64,000 bases of DNA from Dichetophora obliterata (GCA_963920525.1 OY986439.1:53445482-53509481), one strand, 5' to 3'; counted from the stretch's first letter, positions 21,855 through 33,030 are shown. The notes: generated by a model from the letters alone, not told the origin. Program-made: numbers and translations.

Positions 21855-23215
21855 TTAAAAAAAAACATATTTTAAGCATCCACCTAGGGTTAAAAAACTT
21901 TTTGAAATACGTACATCAGATTTGAAATAATCGACCAGCGCATCTACAAAGAGTATAAAACAAAAACATTTTTTAAGGTCCACCCTAGTGCCAAAAACTT
22001 TTTGAAATTCTTGCATCAGGTTCGAAATCAGCGAGCCTTTAAAACTGCCAGCACATACACAAAGAGTAAAAAGCAAAGAAATACATTTTAAGGGTCCACC
22101 CTAGTGTCAAAAACTTTTTTAAAATTCTTACATCAGGTTCGAAATCAACGACTCATTAATACTGCCAGCACATACACAAAAAGTAAACAAAAACACCTTT
22201 TACACACAAAACACCCTAGTGTAAAAAATGTCTTTTAAATCTTACATAAGATTTGAAATCAGCGATCAGCGCATCTTCGAAGAGTGCAAAACAAAAATAC
22301 ATTTTTAGGGTCCACCCTAGGTCAAAAATTTCTTGAACTCTAACATAAAATTTTAAAATTAGCGACTCCTTACTGTCAGCATACTGCCAGCACATGCACA
22401 AAAAGTAAAAAGCCAAAAAAAAAACACATTTTTAGGATCCACCCTAGTGTCAAAAACTTTTTGGAATTCTTTCATCAGGTATCAGTATTAGGTATCTAAC
22501 ATAAGATTCGAAATCAGTGACCGCTTAATACTGCCAGCACTTACACCAAGAGTAAAAAGCAAAAAACTCTTTAAGGTCCACCCTAGTGTAAAATATATTT
22601 TTAAAATTCTAAAATAAGATTCGAAATCAGCGCATCTAAAAAGAGTATAAAACAGAAAAACACATTTTTAGGGTTCACCCTAGTGCCAAAAACTTTTTGA
22701 AATTCTAACATCAGATTCGAAATCAGCGACTAGCGCATCCACAAAGAGTATAAAACAAAGACATTTTTAGGGTTCACCCTAGTGTCAACAAATTTTTAAA
22801 CATTCTAACATAAGTTTTGAAATCAGCGACCTCTTAATACTTGACAGCACATGCAAAAAAAGTAAAAAGCAAAAAAAACACATTTCAAAAGCCCACCCTA
22901 AGATTCGAAATCAGCGATCAGCGCATCTACAAAGAGTATAAAACAGAAAAAATCATATTTTGGGTACACCCTAGTGGCAAAAAACTTTTTGAAATTCAAA
23001 CATAAGACTCGAAATCAGCGACTCCTTATACTGCTGGCACATATACAAAGAGTATAAAACAAAAAAAAAAACACATTATAGGGGTCACCCTAGTGTACAA
23101 AAATTTGTAAACATAAGATTCGAAATCAGTAATCAGTGCACCTACAAAAAGTATAAAACAAAAAATACATTTTTAGGGTCCACCCTAGTGTCAAAAAATT
23201 TCTTGAAATTCTAAC
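21855..23215. repeat. Satellite array, ~13 monomers of two length classes
   Basis: The landmark GGGTCCACCCTAGTGTCAAA recurs near 21880, 21981, 22097, 22212, 22313, 22440, 22579, 22676, 22775, 22894, 22967, 23086 and 23181. Spacings cluster near 97-101 and 115-120 bp (others 73, 127, 139). The next conserved block is ATAAGATTCGAAATCAGCGA. Long monomers carry CTTAATACTGCCAGCACAT; short ones carry CAGCGCATCTACAAAGAG. Shared ends with two alternative middles explain the two classes. A reverse-oriented segment lies at 63690-64000. Confidence 0.9.
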
Positions 23216-23880
23216 TGCAGATTGCACTGTATTACATACATTTGCTGCAGTGTCCATTTCTTAAAACTTAATTGCAATAAAGATTCTCACGCATGATTTA
23301 AAACAGCGATGCCCAGTGCCTAACTCTTTCAATTCTTTCCACTCGTTTACAACAAAAATTTCAATATTTTCATTATTGTTGTAATTTGCCGAATTTAGTT
23401 TACAACTTCAGCTTCGCTTCTTAATGTTTTTGTTCTTTCGAACCATCGACAGCTGTTCTGCGTTTGCATGTTGTTGTTTTTGTTCTTTGGCACCATCGCT
23501 CTCCACTCTTTTGCCCTGTTTTTAGCATTCGCATTGTAGACGTTAACAGCATGCGTCGTATTTTTAATATTTTTCGTTGTGCGAATACACATTGAGAAAA
23601 AGTTATTGAATATTTGCAGGTGGGTACTTTTTTATATTGCATAAGAATAAATAATTTTTATAGGGGTTATTATACCCTTGAAAAATGGCAAGAAGATAAT
23701 TTGCGGAAAACTAGGAGTTTGCCTATTTTTTCATAGATAATAAAAGATTAAAAAGAATTTAATCTTAATAATATAACAGTTTAATTAATAATAAAATAGT
23801 AAGATAATAAAAAATATCAAATATGAATGAAGTTAAAAACACATAAAAATTATTAGATTAAAAAATAAAAAATATATAAT
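23216..23880. other. Quiet stretch, no recognisable gene
   Basis: Between 23330 and 23620 composition is less A/T-biased, with two TTTTTGTTCTTT..ACCATCG words 64 bp apart. Overlapping minus-strand frames here (23395-23642) share the same DNA and have no domain. A/T low complexity increases after 23750. Confidence 0.35.
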
Positions 23881-23884
23881 GAAA

Positions 23885-24085
23885 GTTTCACAAAAAAAAA
23901 AACAAAAACGAAAGTAAGAAAAATAAAAAAAAAAATAAAAGAAATAAAAAAATAAAAAAATAATAAAATAATAAAAAAAAAAAAAAAAAATAATAAAAAA
24001 AAAAAAAAAAAAAAAATAAAAAAATAAGAAAAAATAAGAAAAAATAAGAAAAAATAAAAAAAAATAAAACAAAAAAATAAAAAAA
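23885..24085. repeat. A-rich simple repeat (AAAAAATAA type)
   Basis: About 200 bp of poly-A interrupted by single T or G. It produces a 158-codon minus-strand frame of F, Y, L and S that is an artefact of composition. Confidence 0.95.
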
Positions 24086-24403
24086 GAATATCTGAAAACA
24101 GTTACCTCCACGCGGATAAATCTGGGTAAATCAGAGAGCATTCTGACTATCAAAAAAATGAAACATTTGCAATTACTTGATTCATTATTTTTACAGTGTA
24201 CATGTAAGTTCGCTGTTGCCAGCACTTGTGTTGTTGGTAATTCGTCATTGCATCCAGATTTAAAATTTTTGGTGTTGTTGCTTTTTGTTGTTGTTTTTGC
24301 ACTCTTCAAAGAACTTTCGTGGGCATCGCTGATTTAAAGCACACAAATAAAAATAACTAATGCATTTAAAAGAAATTTCTACGTGTCAGAAACAGAGCCA
24401 CAT

Positions 24404-24462
24404 AGAGAGAGGGAGTAAGAGAGCAAGAGAGAGAAAGAGAGAGAAAGAGAGAAAGAAAGTTG
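24404..24462. repeat. GA-rich microsatellite
   Basis: GAGAGAGGGAGTAAGAGAGC followed by AGAGAGAAAGAGAGAAAG runs. The surrounding 105-codon frame (24360-24677) takes its charged R/K/E run from this repeat and is not supported as a gene. Confidence 0.9.
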
Positions 24463-24479
24463 CGTACTCGTCTACTCGT

Positions 24480-26630
24480 TTTTTAGTCTTATCGATACTC
24501 GCACGCATACGCACACAGCAATCTCACTGTTACGTGACGGATTCTATCAAATCACACCACCCGCAAGCCACTTTAAGGAATTTCGTTCCAAATAGAGAAA
24601 TGAGAGATATGCGGAAAGACTTGATTTTAAATGTTATAAGAAACAATCACGTATGTAATTGGATCCAGTTGGTATAAAAACCATAATCAAAAGTTTCCTT
24701 TTTAAAGAATTTGTTTACCGTTTTAAAACACAAATCCACAAAATCTCAACACTTTAAGCACACAATCATATTTTAGCAGATATTGGATCGATGATATTAT
24801 TTTTGTTTTTTTTTCGTTGTTTTTTTTTGACATGTGCAATTTTTAAAATATTTCTTAATATTTTGACATTTTTTGGTGCTCAAATGGGAAACAGACAGGG
24901 AACCTTTTTATGTAATGAAAAAAATTATGATCATATTATATAATGTCGTTCAATGAAATTAGGTGCTATTACCCACATCATTATCATGTCCCTAAAAAAA
25001 ACAAAAATTAATAAAGTAATTGTGATAGATAACTCACACAATAAAAATTATAACCTATGGCCGTTAAAGGACAAAAACGGTTTTTTTTTAAATGTGCAAT
25101 AATTTATATTTTTTCGTTTTATTTAGCTTAAAAAAAAATTTGTAATTATTGCACAATATTTTGCGCATTTTATTTTTATTCCTCCAAATTACATATGTTC
25201 AAAGTTATGGTTGAGCAAAACTTCGTGTTATTTTTTAGTCATTTTCATTAAGTTAACAAGATTTCTGCGCGTTGGTTTTTATAAACAAAAATGCTATTAT
25301 AAAACCAAAAACTAAATGAAAAACATAAAGTGCCTGAGCCCAAATTTGATCTGTGTGCCACTCCTTTACTGAAATAAGTGAAAAAAAGAAACACTTTAAT
25401 AACACAATCGAGCGGAACGATAGAGCTTGTCGACTGGCGCCCTTGCCACAAAGAAGTTCGACCACTCTGCCTGCCTCTCTCTATTAGAATCAGCTTCACT
25501 TATACCTCCTCCTCCCATTCGACCAAGTGCATATTGGTCAAATAATACCCACTTCTCCCCCGCCCACTGCCACTATTTGTCATCGTCATTTTACTCATTC
25601 TAAACAATTAAATGTTCATATTTGCTTGCGTTACTTCAACAGTTTTTATTTGTTTTTTTAATTTTCGTTAAATTTTTCTATTTTTTTTAAACTCGATTTT
25701 AATTTCAGAGCCAACAACTCTTATAGTTTGTTGGCTCTCATGGCTCGACGCTCTGCAGCAACAGCAACAGCAACAGCAGCAACGACAACGTTTGTCAACA
25801 AATAAAACGGAGCTTGAACTGTTTGCTTACACTCTCAAGAACGCAAGCAGTGCATCTCATTCGCACTCTAGCTCTTATTATCTGAGTCTTCATCCGCGCC
25901 CCACTCGATCGATGCATTGATTGGAATTTTTATTTGTTTGTTCGTAATTTTTATTGGTTTTTATTATTGTTTTTTTTCAGTATGCTGCGTCGCTGACAGC
26001 TGTTATCGAGTGGGGGTCTCTACCCCAAACCACCACCCATCAACGGTCTAAAACGTTCGCTTGCTCGTTTTTCCTCTTCTCCACAGTCTTTGTTCATCGT
26101 ATTCTCATACAGCGTGCTGTTAAAGTGTCTATTTGACATTTGCTGTCAGTTGTTTGTGCGACTGTCGACAATTCTTTATTTTGTATCGCCTGCCGTCTAA
26201 ATGTTTGTCTGAATGTCTCACTGTTCGTCTGTCTGCCTGAGTATTCACTTAGTTTTACGCACAATTTTCTTCAAATCAATTTTTAATTAATTCAGCGGAA
26301 ATGTTCTAAGGAAGCCGCTGTCGTTTATTCCAAGTTGAGGCTGTTTTAATTGAACCTTAATTAGGAATTCTAGCCTAGTGAGAATGTTTCTATATATGTC
26401 ATTATCTGACATTCAACTTTTTTGTGACATTTCTTATTTGTAAACAAATTGTAGTTTTTTAATTGTTTTAACTTCATTTAAGTGCTTTAAAGTTTTATTA
26501 AAAGGAATAATAACAAAAAGGGAAAATGAATTGTGCTTCCTCGATTGTTATTGAAAATATTTATCACAGAAGCCTACAATTTTTGATGTAATATTTTCAT
26601 TTCCATCTTTCGTGACTCCTGTGACAAAAC
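24480..26630. other. Mostly unique-looking stretch, no gene recognised
   Basis: From about 25440 to 26250 the sequence is less A/T-biased and less repetitive than its surroundings. It contains a CAACAGCAACAGCAACAGC run (25755-25780) and a CCCCGCCCACTG patch (25558). It could hold a non-coding exon or a regulatory region, but no start, splice pattern, TATA box or protein domain can be defended. Short frames at 25248-25499 and 25954-26136 show no recognisable motif. Confidence 0.35.
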
Positions 26631-26635
26631 CAGGT

Positions 26636-26740
26636 GCCGCATTACAGCATCCGTGATCGAGCAAAATAGTCAAATTTAATCGGCACTTGTCTCGTCGTGC
26701 CGTTCGTAATTTTGCTCGATCCCGGGTGCTGTATGTCGGC
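26636..26740. repeat. 32-bp inverted repeat with nested inner hairpin
   Basis: The arms at 26636-26667 and 26709-26740 share GATCGAGCAAAAT exactly, plus GCCG.CATnACAGCA with a few changes. The spacer contains CGGCAC...GTGCCG, a second perfect 6-bp hairpin. The patch is notably GC-richer than its surroundings. Function unknown. Confidence 0.75.
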
Positions 26741-26796
26741 CCCAGTTCTGTATGTCAGATCCAAAAAAGCTTTTAAAAAACCTTCTTTAAAAGCTT

Positions 26797-29160
26797 CCCT
26801 GCAGTGTAACCAACTAGTTTAAAACCAGTCTACATACTAGTTGAAAACTGAGCAGTACTAGTTCAAGATCGTATTTTTTTCATATATTTTGAACATGGCG
26901 ATGTCATAGGAAATATCAAATGTCTTATTCTGAACAGATGAAAACTAGTTTATCTATATATGTAAATAAAAATCAAATGTCGTTCGTTGGTAATTGCATC
27001 AGTTGAGAACGGCTGAACCGATTTGGATAATTTTTTTTTAAAATGTTCGTAATAGTCCAACTTAGGTTTTTACGGAAAGAAAAATTGACCACGCCCACTT
27101 TGCGCCCACTTTTTTTGATTTATCTAAAATCGGAAAACGGCTGGACCGATTTGGATAATTTTTTTTTTAATGTTCATAGTAATCCAATTTAAGTTTTGTC
27201 GGAAAGAAAAATTGACCACGCCCACTTTTGCGCCCACTTTTTTCAATTTATCTAAAATCGGAAAACGGCTGGACCGATTTGGATAATTTTTTTTTCAAAT
27301 GTTCGTAGTAATCCAATTTAAGTGTTTACTGAAAGAAAAATTGACCACGCCCACTTTTGCGCCCACTGTTTTGATATGTATATAAATAAAAATCAAATGT
27401 CGTTCGTTGGTAATTGCATCAGTTGAGAACGGCTGGACCGATTTGGATATTTTTTTAAAATGTTCGTAATAGTCCAACCACGCCCACTTTTTTATTTATC
27501 TAAAATCGGAAAACGGCTACACCGATTTGGCTAATTTATTTTTTAAATGTTCGTAGTAATCCATTTTAAGTTTTTACTGAAGAAAAATTGACCACTCCCA
27601 CTTTTACGCCCACTTTTTTATATATACCTAAAATCGCAGAACGCCTGCGCCAATTTGGCTAACTTTTTTAAAATGTTTGTAATAGTCTACAAACGTTTTT
27701 TACAGAAAGAAAAAATGGGCGTTGGACAAGGGGGCGTGGCACTCTCATACAACCCAAATTTGCGATATCGAATAGCTTTTTAGTTACAGACCGCACAGGC
27801 TCGGAATTTAATATTCGAACTCAATTTACACATTAAGTTTAACTGATAACATTTTATGGTGTTGGACAAGGGGGCGTGGCACCTCACATCCAACCCAAAT
27901 TTGAGATATCGAATAGCTTTTGAGTTATAGTTCGCACAGCCATGGAATTGGGTTTTCGACCACAATTTACACGTGCCGTTTTACTGATAAAATTTTATGG
28001 GCGTTGGGAAAGGGAGCGTGGCACCTCCCTTAAAACCCACATTTAATATTTTGAATAGCTTTTGCGTTATAATTCACACAGCCCAGGAATTCAGTATTCG
28101 ACGACAATTTACAGGTGCTGTTTTACTGATAACATTTTATGGGCGTTGTACAAGGGGCGTGGCTCCTCCCTTGCAACCAGAATTTGCGATATCGAATAGC
28201 TTTGGAGTTATAGACCTCCACAGCCTCGGTATTCGAGCACAATTTGCACATGTCGTTTTACTGATAACATTTTATGGACGTATGGTGTGGCAACCTCCCA
28301 TAATTTGCGATATCGAATAGCTTTTCAGTTACAGCTCGCACAGCCTCGGAATTCGGTATTCTACCACAATTTACACACGCCATTCAGGGGGCGTGGCACC
28401 TCCCATACAACCCAAATATGCGATTTGCGATATCGAATAGCTTTGAAGTTATAGCCTAAGAATTCATTATTCTACCACGATTTACACATGCCGTTTCACT
28501 AATAAAATTTTATGGGAGTTAAACAAAGGGGCGTGGCACCTCTCATTCAACCCAAATTTAGATCAACCCAATGCAGGTTCACTGATAACATTTTATGGAA
28601 GTTTGGCAACGGGGGCGTGGCAGCAACGCGCCGGGTTCCAACTAGTAGTACATATAATTATAATTAGTTATATTCTAGTTTGTTGTAAATAGTTGTAAAC
28701 AAATAATATATTGCCAAATTTTAACTAATTTCTAGGTAAACCTTTCCTGAGTGGTTGGCAAATAGTCACGTTTTAATTAGTTTACAACTACTTATAACAA
28801 ACCAATGATTCAACCAGTTCTTTATTCGGCAATTTATCTTCTGAATTTGTAGATTCTACTAAAGCGACTATTAAAAAAATTGCAAGTTAAATTTACAGTG
28901 TTTTATTATTTCATATAAAAGTAAATTGTTTAAAGTTCATAAAGCACAGTTGATTTTAACAATATGTAATATAGTTTAAAAATAGTATAATATAGTTTGA
29001 TTTTGGGTAGTTTTACAACTGGTTTATTGTGATATGACATAAACTAGTTTAATTTAAACTATTTTTGCAACTAGTTAATCGTGACAAAATATAAACTAGT
29101 TGGTTTTAACTAGTATAAAGACTAATCATTTTTACTGCTGATTAGTTTTACACTGCAGGG
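26797..29160. mobile_element. Element with CCCTGCAGTGTAA ends, carrying a Helitron
   Basis: The ends are CCCTGCAGTGTAACCAACTA and, from the right, CCCTGCAGTGTAAAACTAAT (first 13 identical). Subterminal ACTAGTT words recur on both sides in mirrored orientation. Removing the Helitron (26953-28645) leaves an element of about 670 bp. No clear target duplication, so the superfamily is open. It interrupts the TTAAAAGC minisatellite. Confidence 0.65.
26953..28645 (+). mobile_element. Non-autonomous Helitron, 1.69 kb, with internal tandem arrays
   Basis: The 5' end is TCTATATATGTAAATAAAAA preceded by A. The 3' end is CTAG followed by T (28642-28646), with GGCAGCAACGCGCC 11 bases upstream able to form the usual subterminal hairpin (GCGTGGC/GCAACGC). 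Interior 1 (27000-27690) is ~130-bp units with ACGGCTGGACCGATTTGG and ACCACGCCCACTTTT. Interior 2 (27715-28640) is ~140-bp units with AAGGGGGCGTGGCACCTCCC, GCGATATCGAATAGCTTTTG and CTGATAACATTTTATGG. A second copy of the 5' region sits at about 27373, so the element is itself partly duplicated. There is no Rep/helicase gene. Frames at 27295, 27780 and 27997 are repeat translations. Confidence 0.85.
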
Positions 29161-29533
29161 TTTATATTGATTTTTCTCAAGAATATTTTTTAATTTAAAT
29201 ACTTTTTTAAAAATTTTCTCACAAAGCTTATGAAAAGGCTTTCTCACTTAGCCTATTTAAAAACTTTCTCTTTAAGTCTATTAAAAGGTTTTTCAGAGAG
29301 TTTATTAAAAGCTTTCTGAAAAACTTTCTTTTAACCCTATGATGACCGAATTAAAATAGGTGAGGCTACACATTTTCTGAGGTCAGATATGTGCTAGTCT
29401 TTACTCAAATATTAACTGACAAAATTTTAAAGTCCTTGGTGCCCGGGCTCGTTCGTTACAGGGTGTTGCTAATTTGCAACGTTGGGCTGTTATTGGAAAA
29501 ACTAAACACTTTTCTCGTGATTTTTTGTGTGTA

Positions 29534-30047
29534 CAGTAGGTGGTCAAGCTAATAAAACGCTTTTGTTGTAAAAAAAAATTTAGCTCTTCCGAGTATGTAA
29601 TTTTTCAACCAGTGGATGAATTTGAAAAAAATTTTTCAACAACAATTTGTTGCAGAATTCCACACTTAAAACTAACGGGGTTTTTCTCATGAGCTGAAGT
29701 TTTTTAAGCTTATTTTTACATTTTTTGTAAGTCTCTCGAGGAATTTCTCCGTATTTTTAAAGAAAATATCATTGATGTTTGGAGAAATTTTTCGGAGAAA
29801 AATGATGTATTAAGGCTTCGATTGAAAGCATGCCCAATAGAGTGCGAGCTGTCGTAAAAGCTAGATGCGCAAATGCTCGTTACTGACAAAACTGTAATCA
29901 AAATAATTTCTAACGATAAACAATTACTGTATTTAACTAACTCATTTCATTTTTGTATCATTAAAATAAAATTAAAATTATAATTTGACTTCGAATCTAA
30001 CAATTTCGTTTAATTAGTCTGCGTTCTAATAGCTTGACCATCTGCTG
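29534..30047 (+). mobile_element. Tc1-like element, internally deleted, TA target
   Basis: The ends are CAGTAGGTGGTCAAGCTAAT and, from the right, CAGCAGATGGTCAAGCTATT, with TA at 29532-29533 and 30048-30049. It retains the 3' end of a transposase gene (next entry). It is nested inside the piggyBac-like element and therefore younger. Confidence 0.85.
29735..29886 (+). pseudogene. Tc1 transposase C-terminal fragment
   Basis: From 29735 one frame reads LEEFLRIFKENIIDVWRNFS, matching the Tc1 pattern 'sleeL...i.eeW..is'. From 29824 a different frame reads ESMPNRVRAVVKARCANARY and stops at 29884-29886. That is the classic end of Tc1 transposases ('lidSMPrRvqaVikakGgaTkY'). A frameshift between about 29790 and 29824 and the loss of the DNA-binding and most of the DDE domain make it dead. 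The reading is direct; the family attribution rests on motif knowledge. Confidence 0.85.
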
Positions 30048-30431
30048 TATATAACTCTCTCACCTTTATTTATATTGTGCACTTAGTTTTAAAATTAAAC
30101 AATTATTTTAATACTTTTATACACTTTTTGTATAGACACTTTTTTGCGAAACGATCACGATCTTGATTTAAACTATTTTACTCTACGAAGAACGGCTACT
30201 GAATTGACACGTGCAGAGCTTTCAGTAAAAAAATAGCTGTCAGTAGCTTTCAGTAGAAAAAGTAGCTGTAGGCTTGCACAACACATAAGGCTACCTGATG
30301 CAAAAAACCACTGGTCAAAAACATGAAAATATTGGGATTTGGAAGCCTATAAGTACAATGTTGCTTATAAGCAACATCGGTCATCCAAGGGTTAATGCTT
30401 ATTTTTGAGATTTCTTAAAAGGCTATTTTAA

Positions 30432-31165
30432 CCCCTTGAGACCGAGGGGTATTATATGACCCCATGCGTTTTTTAGTTCTCCTTGCTCTAATTACAATTA
30501 CTTCGGTAATTTCTACCTTGAATTTGGTTTAAGAAGCTTTATAGAATCTAGCAACACCGACAGGCTAACAGCTGATCAGCTGGAAGCATTATTTTTTTTT
30601 GTGTTAATTATGTTGTTTATACTGCTCATATATTTTGCTGATGCATCGATTAAATTAAATCGTTCCAAACGTAAATGTAAGTTCTGAGCTTAGATGTGTT
30701 ATATTAAAAAAAAATATCAAGTTCAACAAAAATTTCCAAATATTTTGCGATATTTTTCCATAAAATCGTATTTTTGTACCTTGAATTTCACGATTAAATT
30801 AAATCGTTCCAAACGTAAATGTAAGTTCAACAAAAATTTCCAAATATTTTGCGACTTTTTTCCATACAATCGCATTTTTGTACCTTGCGATCTTTCTTGA
30901 AAAGAAAACCAAAATTTCAGTATCAATCCGTAATATTTATATATTAATTTTTTGAATTTGAAATAGCCTATCACAGATTACAGCTGAAAAAATTCGTAAA
31001 TGTTTTACCAATAGGGTCGTTTAAGACCCCATATTATGTTGTGAATTTTGGGGCTCTTCAAAATTTTTAAAAACTAATTTTTTTTTCTTAACTTGACCAC
31101 GGAGTACTCGAACCCAAGTTAATTTTTTCTATATATCGAACGGTCTAGGCTTCTGTCTCAAGGGG
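30432..31165. mobile_element. piggyBac-like MITE, 734 bp
   Basis: Flanked by TTAA (30428-30431, 31166-31169). The ends are CCCCTTGAGACCGAGG and, from the right, CCCCTTGAGACAGAAG. Inside, GATTAAATTAAATCGTTCC through TTTTTGTACCTTG occurs twice (30648-30784 and 30791-30890), the first copy with a ~40-bp extra piece. GACCCCAT also appears near both ends. Short frames on both strands come from this duplication. The target lies in a minisatellite unit. Confidence 0.85.
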
Positions 31166-31851
31166 TTAAAAGCTTTCTTATAAAGTTTATTTAAAATCTG
31201 TTTCTTTAAACTTGCTAAAACAACAGAACATCAAAAAATTTCTTTAAAATATAATTAAAAGCTTTCTCAAAAACCATATTAAAAGCTTTCTCAAAAGGCA
31301 TATTAAAAGCTTTTTCAAAACGCTTATTAAAAGCTTTATCAAAAATATTTTTCCGATAGCTAATGAGAAGGCTTAGAATAAAAACCCACTAAGAGCATAA
31401 TAGTTAGAAACGTTTTTCTTAAAATATGAATAAGAAGTTTTGGTTCCATTTTTGTAGTAAACGTTCTAAATCTAAAGAAAAACAATAAATCAACAGGCTA
31501 ACCCATTTAACAGAAAAAATAATGTGTATTTTACTCAAGAATCAAAGAATAAAAGGAAGCTTTCCAAAAGCTTCTTTGAACAACTTCTATAAAACTTATT
31601 TAAAATATTTCTCAAAAAGCTCTTTTAAAAAGTTTTCTCACAAAGCTGTAAAAAAATCATTCCCACAGAGCTTAAAAAGGGCTTTATCACAAAACTTATT
31701 TAAAAGAATTCCACAAAGCATGTTTAAAAGTTTCCCACAAGCTTATTGAAAGTTTTTTCACAAATTTGATCAAAAAGCTTTCTCACAAATTTTAGTAAAA
31801 GCTTTCTTATAAAGCTAATTAAAAACTTTAGCCACAAGCTAATTAAAAGCT

Positions 31852-32807
31852 TCCCCAAAAATCATCCGTCTGATAAAAGCTCTATACGATGGGTTCAAAT
31901 GTGGGATACATCACAATGGCGCAATATCATCGACCCTCGATACCGTTTCTGGCGTGCGGCAAGAATGCCTCATGTCCCCGATCCTATTTTTGATTGTTCT
32001 TGACGACACGCTCACAAAAGCTCTTGACCAATCCAACCGCGGCATTATATGGACCTTCACCAGCCACCTAGAGAACCTGGACTAGGTTGATGACATATGT
32101 CTGATCTCAACAAAAGAGTCCGATATGCAAGACAAAGTCAACGAACTGGTCGCCGAATCTCTTGTTGCAGGCCTCAAGCTTAATGTTACGAAAACTAAGG
32201 CTCTCAAAGTCAACGCCAGCAATGTTAATAGTAACTACATAACAGGGGATGCGGTTATCGAAAATGTTGAATTTTCACGTATCTGGGAAGTATTATATCA
32301 ACAGATGGAAGCGCGTCTGACGACGTCCGTTGCAAAATAGCTAAAGCAAAATAGCAGACACACAAAGATCCAACTGTTTAACTCAAACATCAAATCAGTC
32401 TTGCTGTATGGCTGCGAAACTTGACTGATGTCAGACAGCCTAGTAGATATGTTGAAAGTTTTCGTCAACAAATGCCTCAGACGGATCTTTAAAATATGGT
32501 GGCCGAATACCATTCGCAACTCCGAACTATGGACAAATTTCCAATAAACGCGCATAGACGATGAAATTTGTAAAAGAAAATTGAGTTGGATAGGCCACAC
32601 TCTCCGTAAGCAGACTAACGAGATCTGCATGCAAGCTCTTGAGTGGAACCCACAAGAAAGCGCGCACATCCAAGACTCACCTGGAAGCGTTCCCTGGAAA
32701 AAGAAATTGAGTCAACAGGAAAATCATTCAACGAAATAAAAACTATAGCGAAAAACCGTAAACGATGGAAAAGCTTTACCGCGGCCTTATGCTCCACAAG
32801 GAATTAA
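31852..32807 (+). pseudogene. Non-LTR retrotransposon ORF2 fragment (reverse transcriptase to C-terminus)
   Basis: The plus-strand reading gives PKIIRLIKALYDGFKCG, then SGVRQECLMSPILFLIVLDD (the RT 'GxRQGxxLSPxLF' box). The catalytic '(Y/F)ADD' appears as stop-VDD, because codon 32083-32085 is TAG. It continues with AGLKLNVTKTKALKVNA. At about 32283 the frame shifts to LGSIISTDGSASDDVRCKIA, then KSVLLYGCETW with a stop in place of the next residue, [33 protein letters not shown], and ends LCSTRN-stop at 32805-32807. Endonuclease and the 5' half are missing. The lost catalytic residue, stops and frameshift make it inactive. I do not assign a clade. It interrupts the TTAAAAGC minisatellite on both sides. 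Minus-strand frames at 32298-32797 are shadows. Confidence 0.9.
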
Positions 32808-33030
32808 GAAGAAGAGTTAAAAGTTTTTCATCAAATCAAATTAAAATTGTCTAAAACATTTTATTAAAAGCTTTTAAAAGGTTTTAAAGCTTTTTTAAAA
32901 GGCTGATTTAAAAGACTTATTTGAAAGTTAATTAAATATCGGTGTCAAGAAACTTTCTAAAATAGTTTTCTTAAAAGGATAGCTAAAAGCTTTCTAATAA
33001 AAGCATGTTTAAAACTTTCTCAAAAAAGCA

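Larger units (their letters stand above)
29335..30391. mobile_element. piggyBac-like element, 1.06 kb, containing a Tc1-like insertion
   Basis: Flanked by TTAA (29331-29334, 30392-30395). The ends are CCCTATGATGACCGA and, from the right, CCCTTGGATGACCGA, 13 of 15. Its own sequence is only about 540 bp once the nested element (29534-30047) is removed. The target TTAA belongs to a minisatellite unit. Confidence 0.85.
26765..33030. repeat. TTAAAAGCTTTCTCAAAA minisatellite, dismembered by insertions
   Basis: Diverged ~20-24-bp units (TTAAAAGCTTTCTCAAAA, TTTAAAAGCTTTCCCACA) appear at 26765-26796, 29165-29334, 30395-30431, 31166-31851 and 32812-33030. The intervening DNA is made of elements with their own ends. 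Almost every unit contains TTAA. The 75-codon frame at 31522-31749 is a translation of these units, not a gene. Confidence 0.8.

Noticed and set aside
23833..24309. 158-codon minus-strand frame rich in F, Y, L and S
   Set aside because: It lies over a poly-A simple repeat; stop codons are absent because of composition.
24360..24677. 105-codon frame with a charged RARERKREKERKK run
   Set aside because: The run is a GA microsatellite and the remainder has no motif.
27997..28320. 107-codon frame with repeated VAPPL motifs
   Set aside because: It is a translation of Helitron internal tandem units; the same happens at 47406-47813.
32298..32797. Minus-strand frames over the LINE fragment
   Set aside because: They are antisense shadows of the plus-strand reverse transcriptase remnant, whose motifs are clear.
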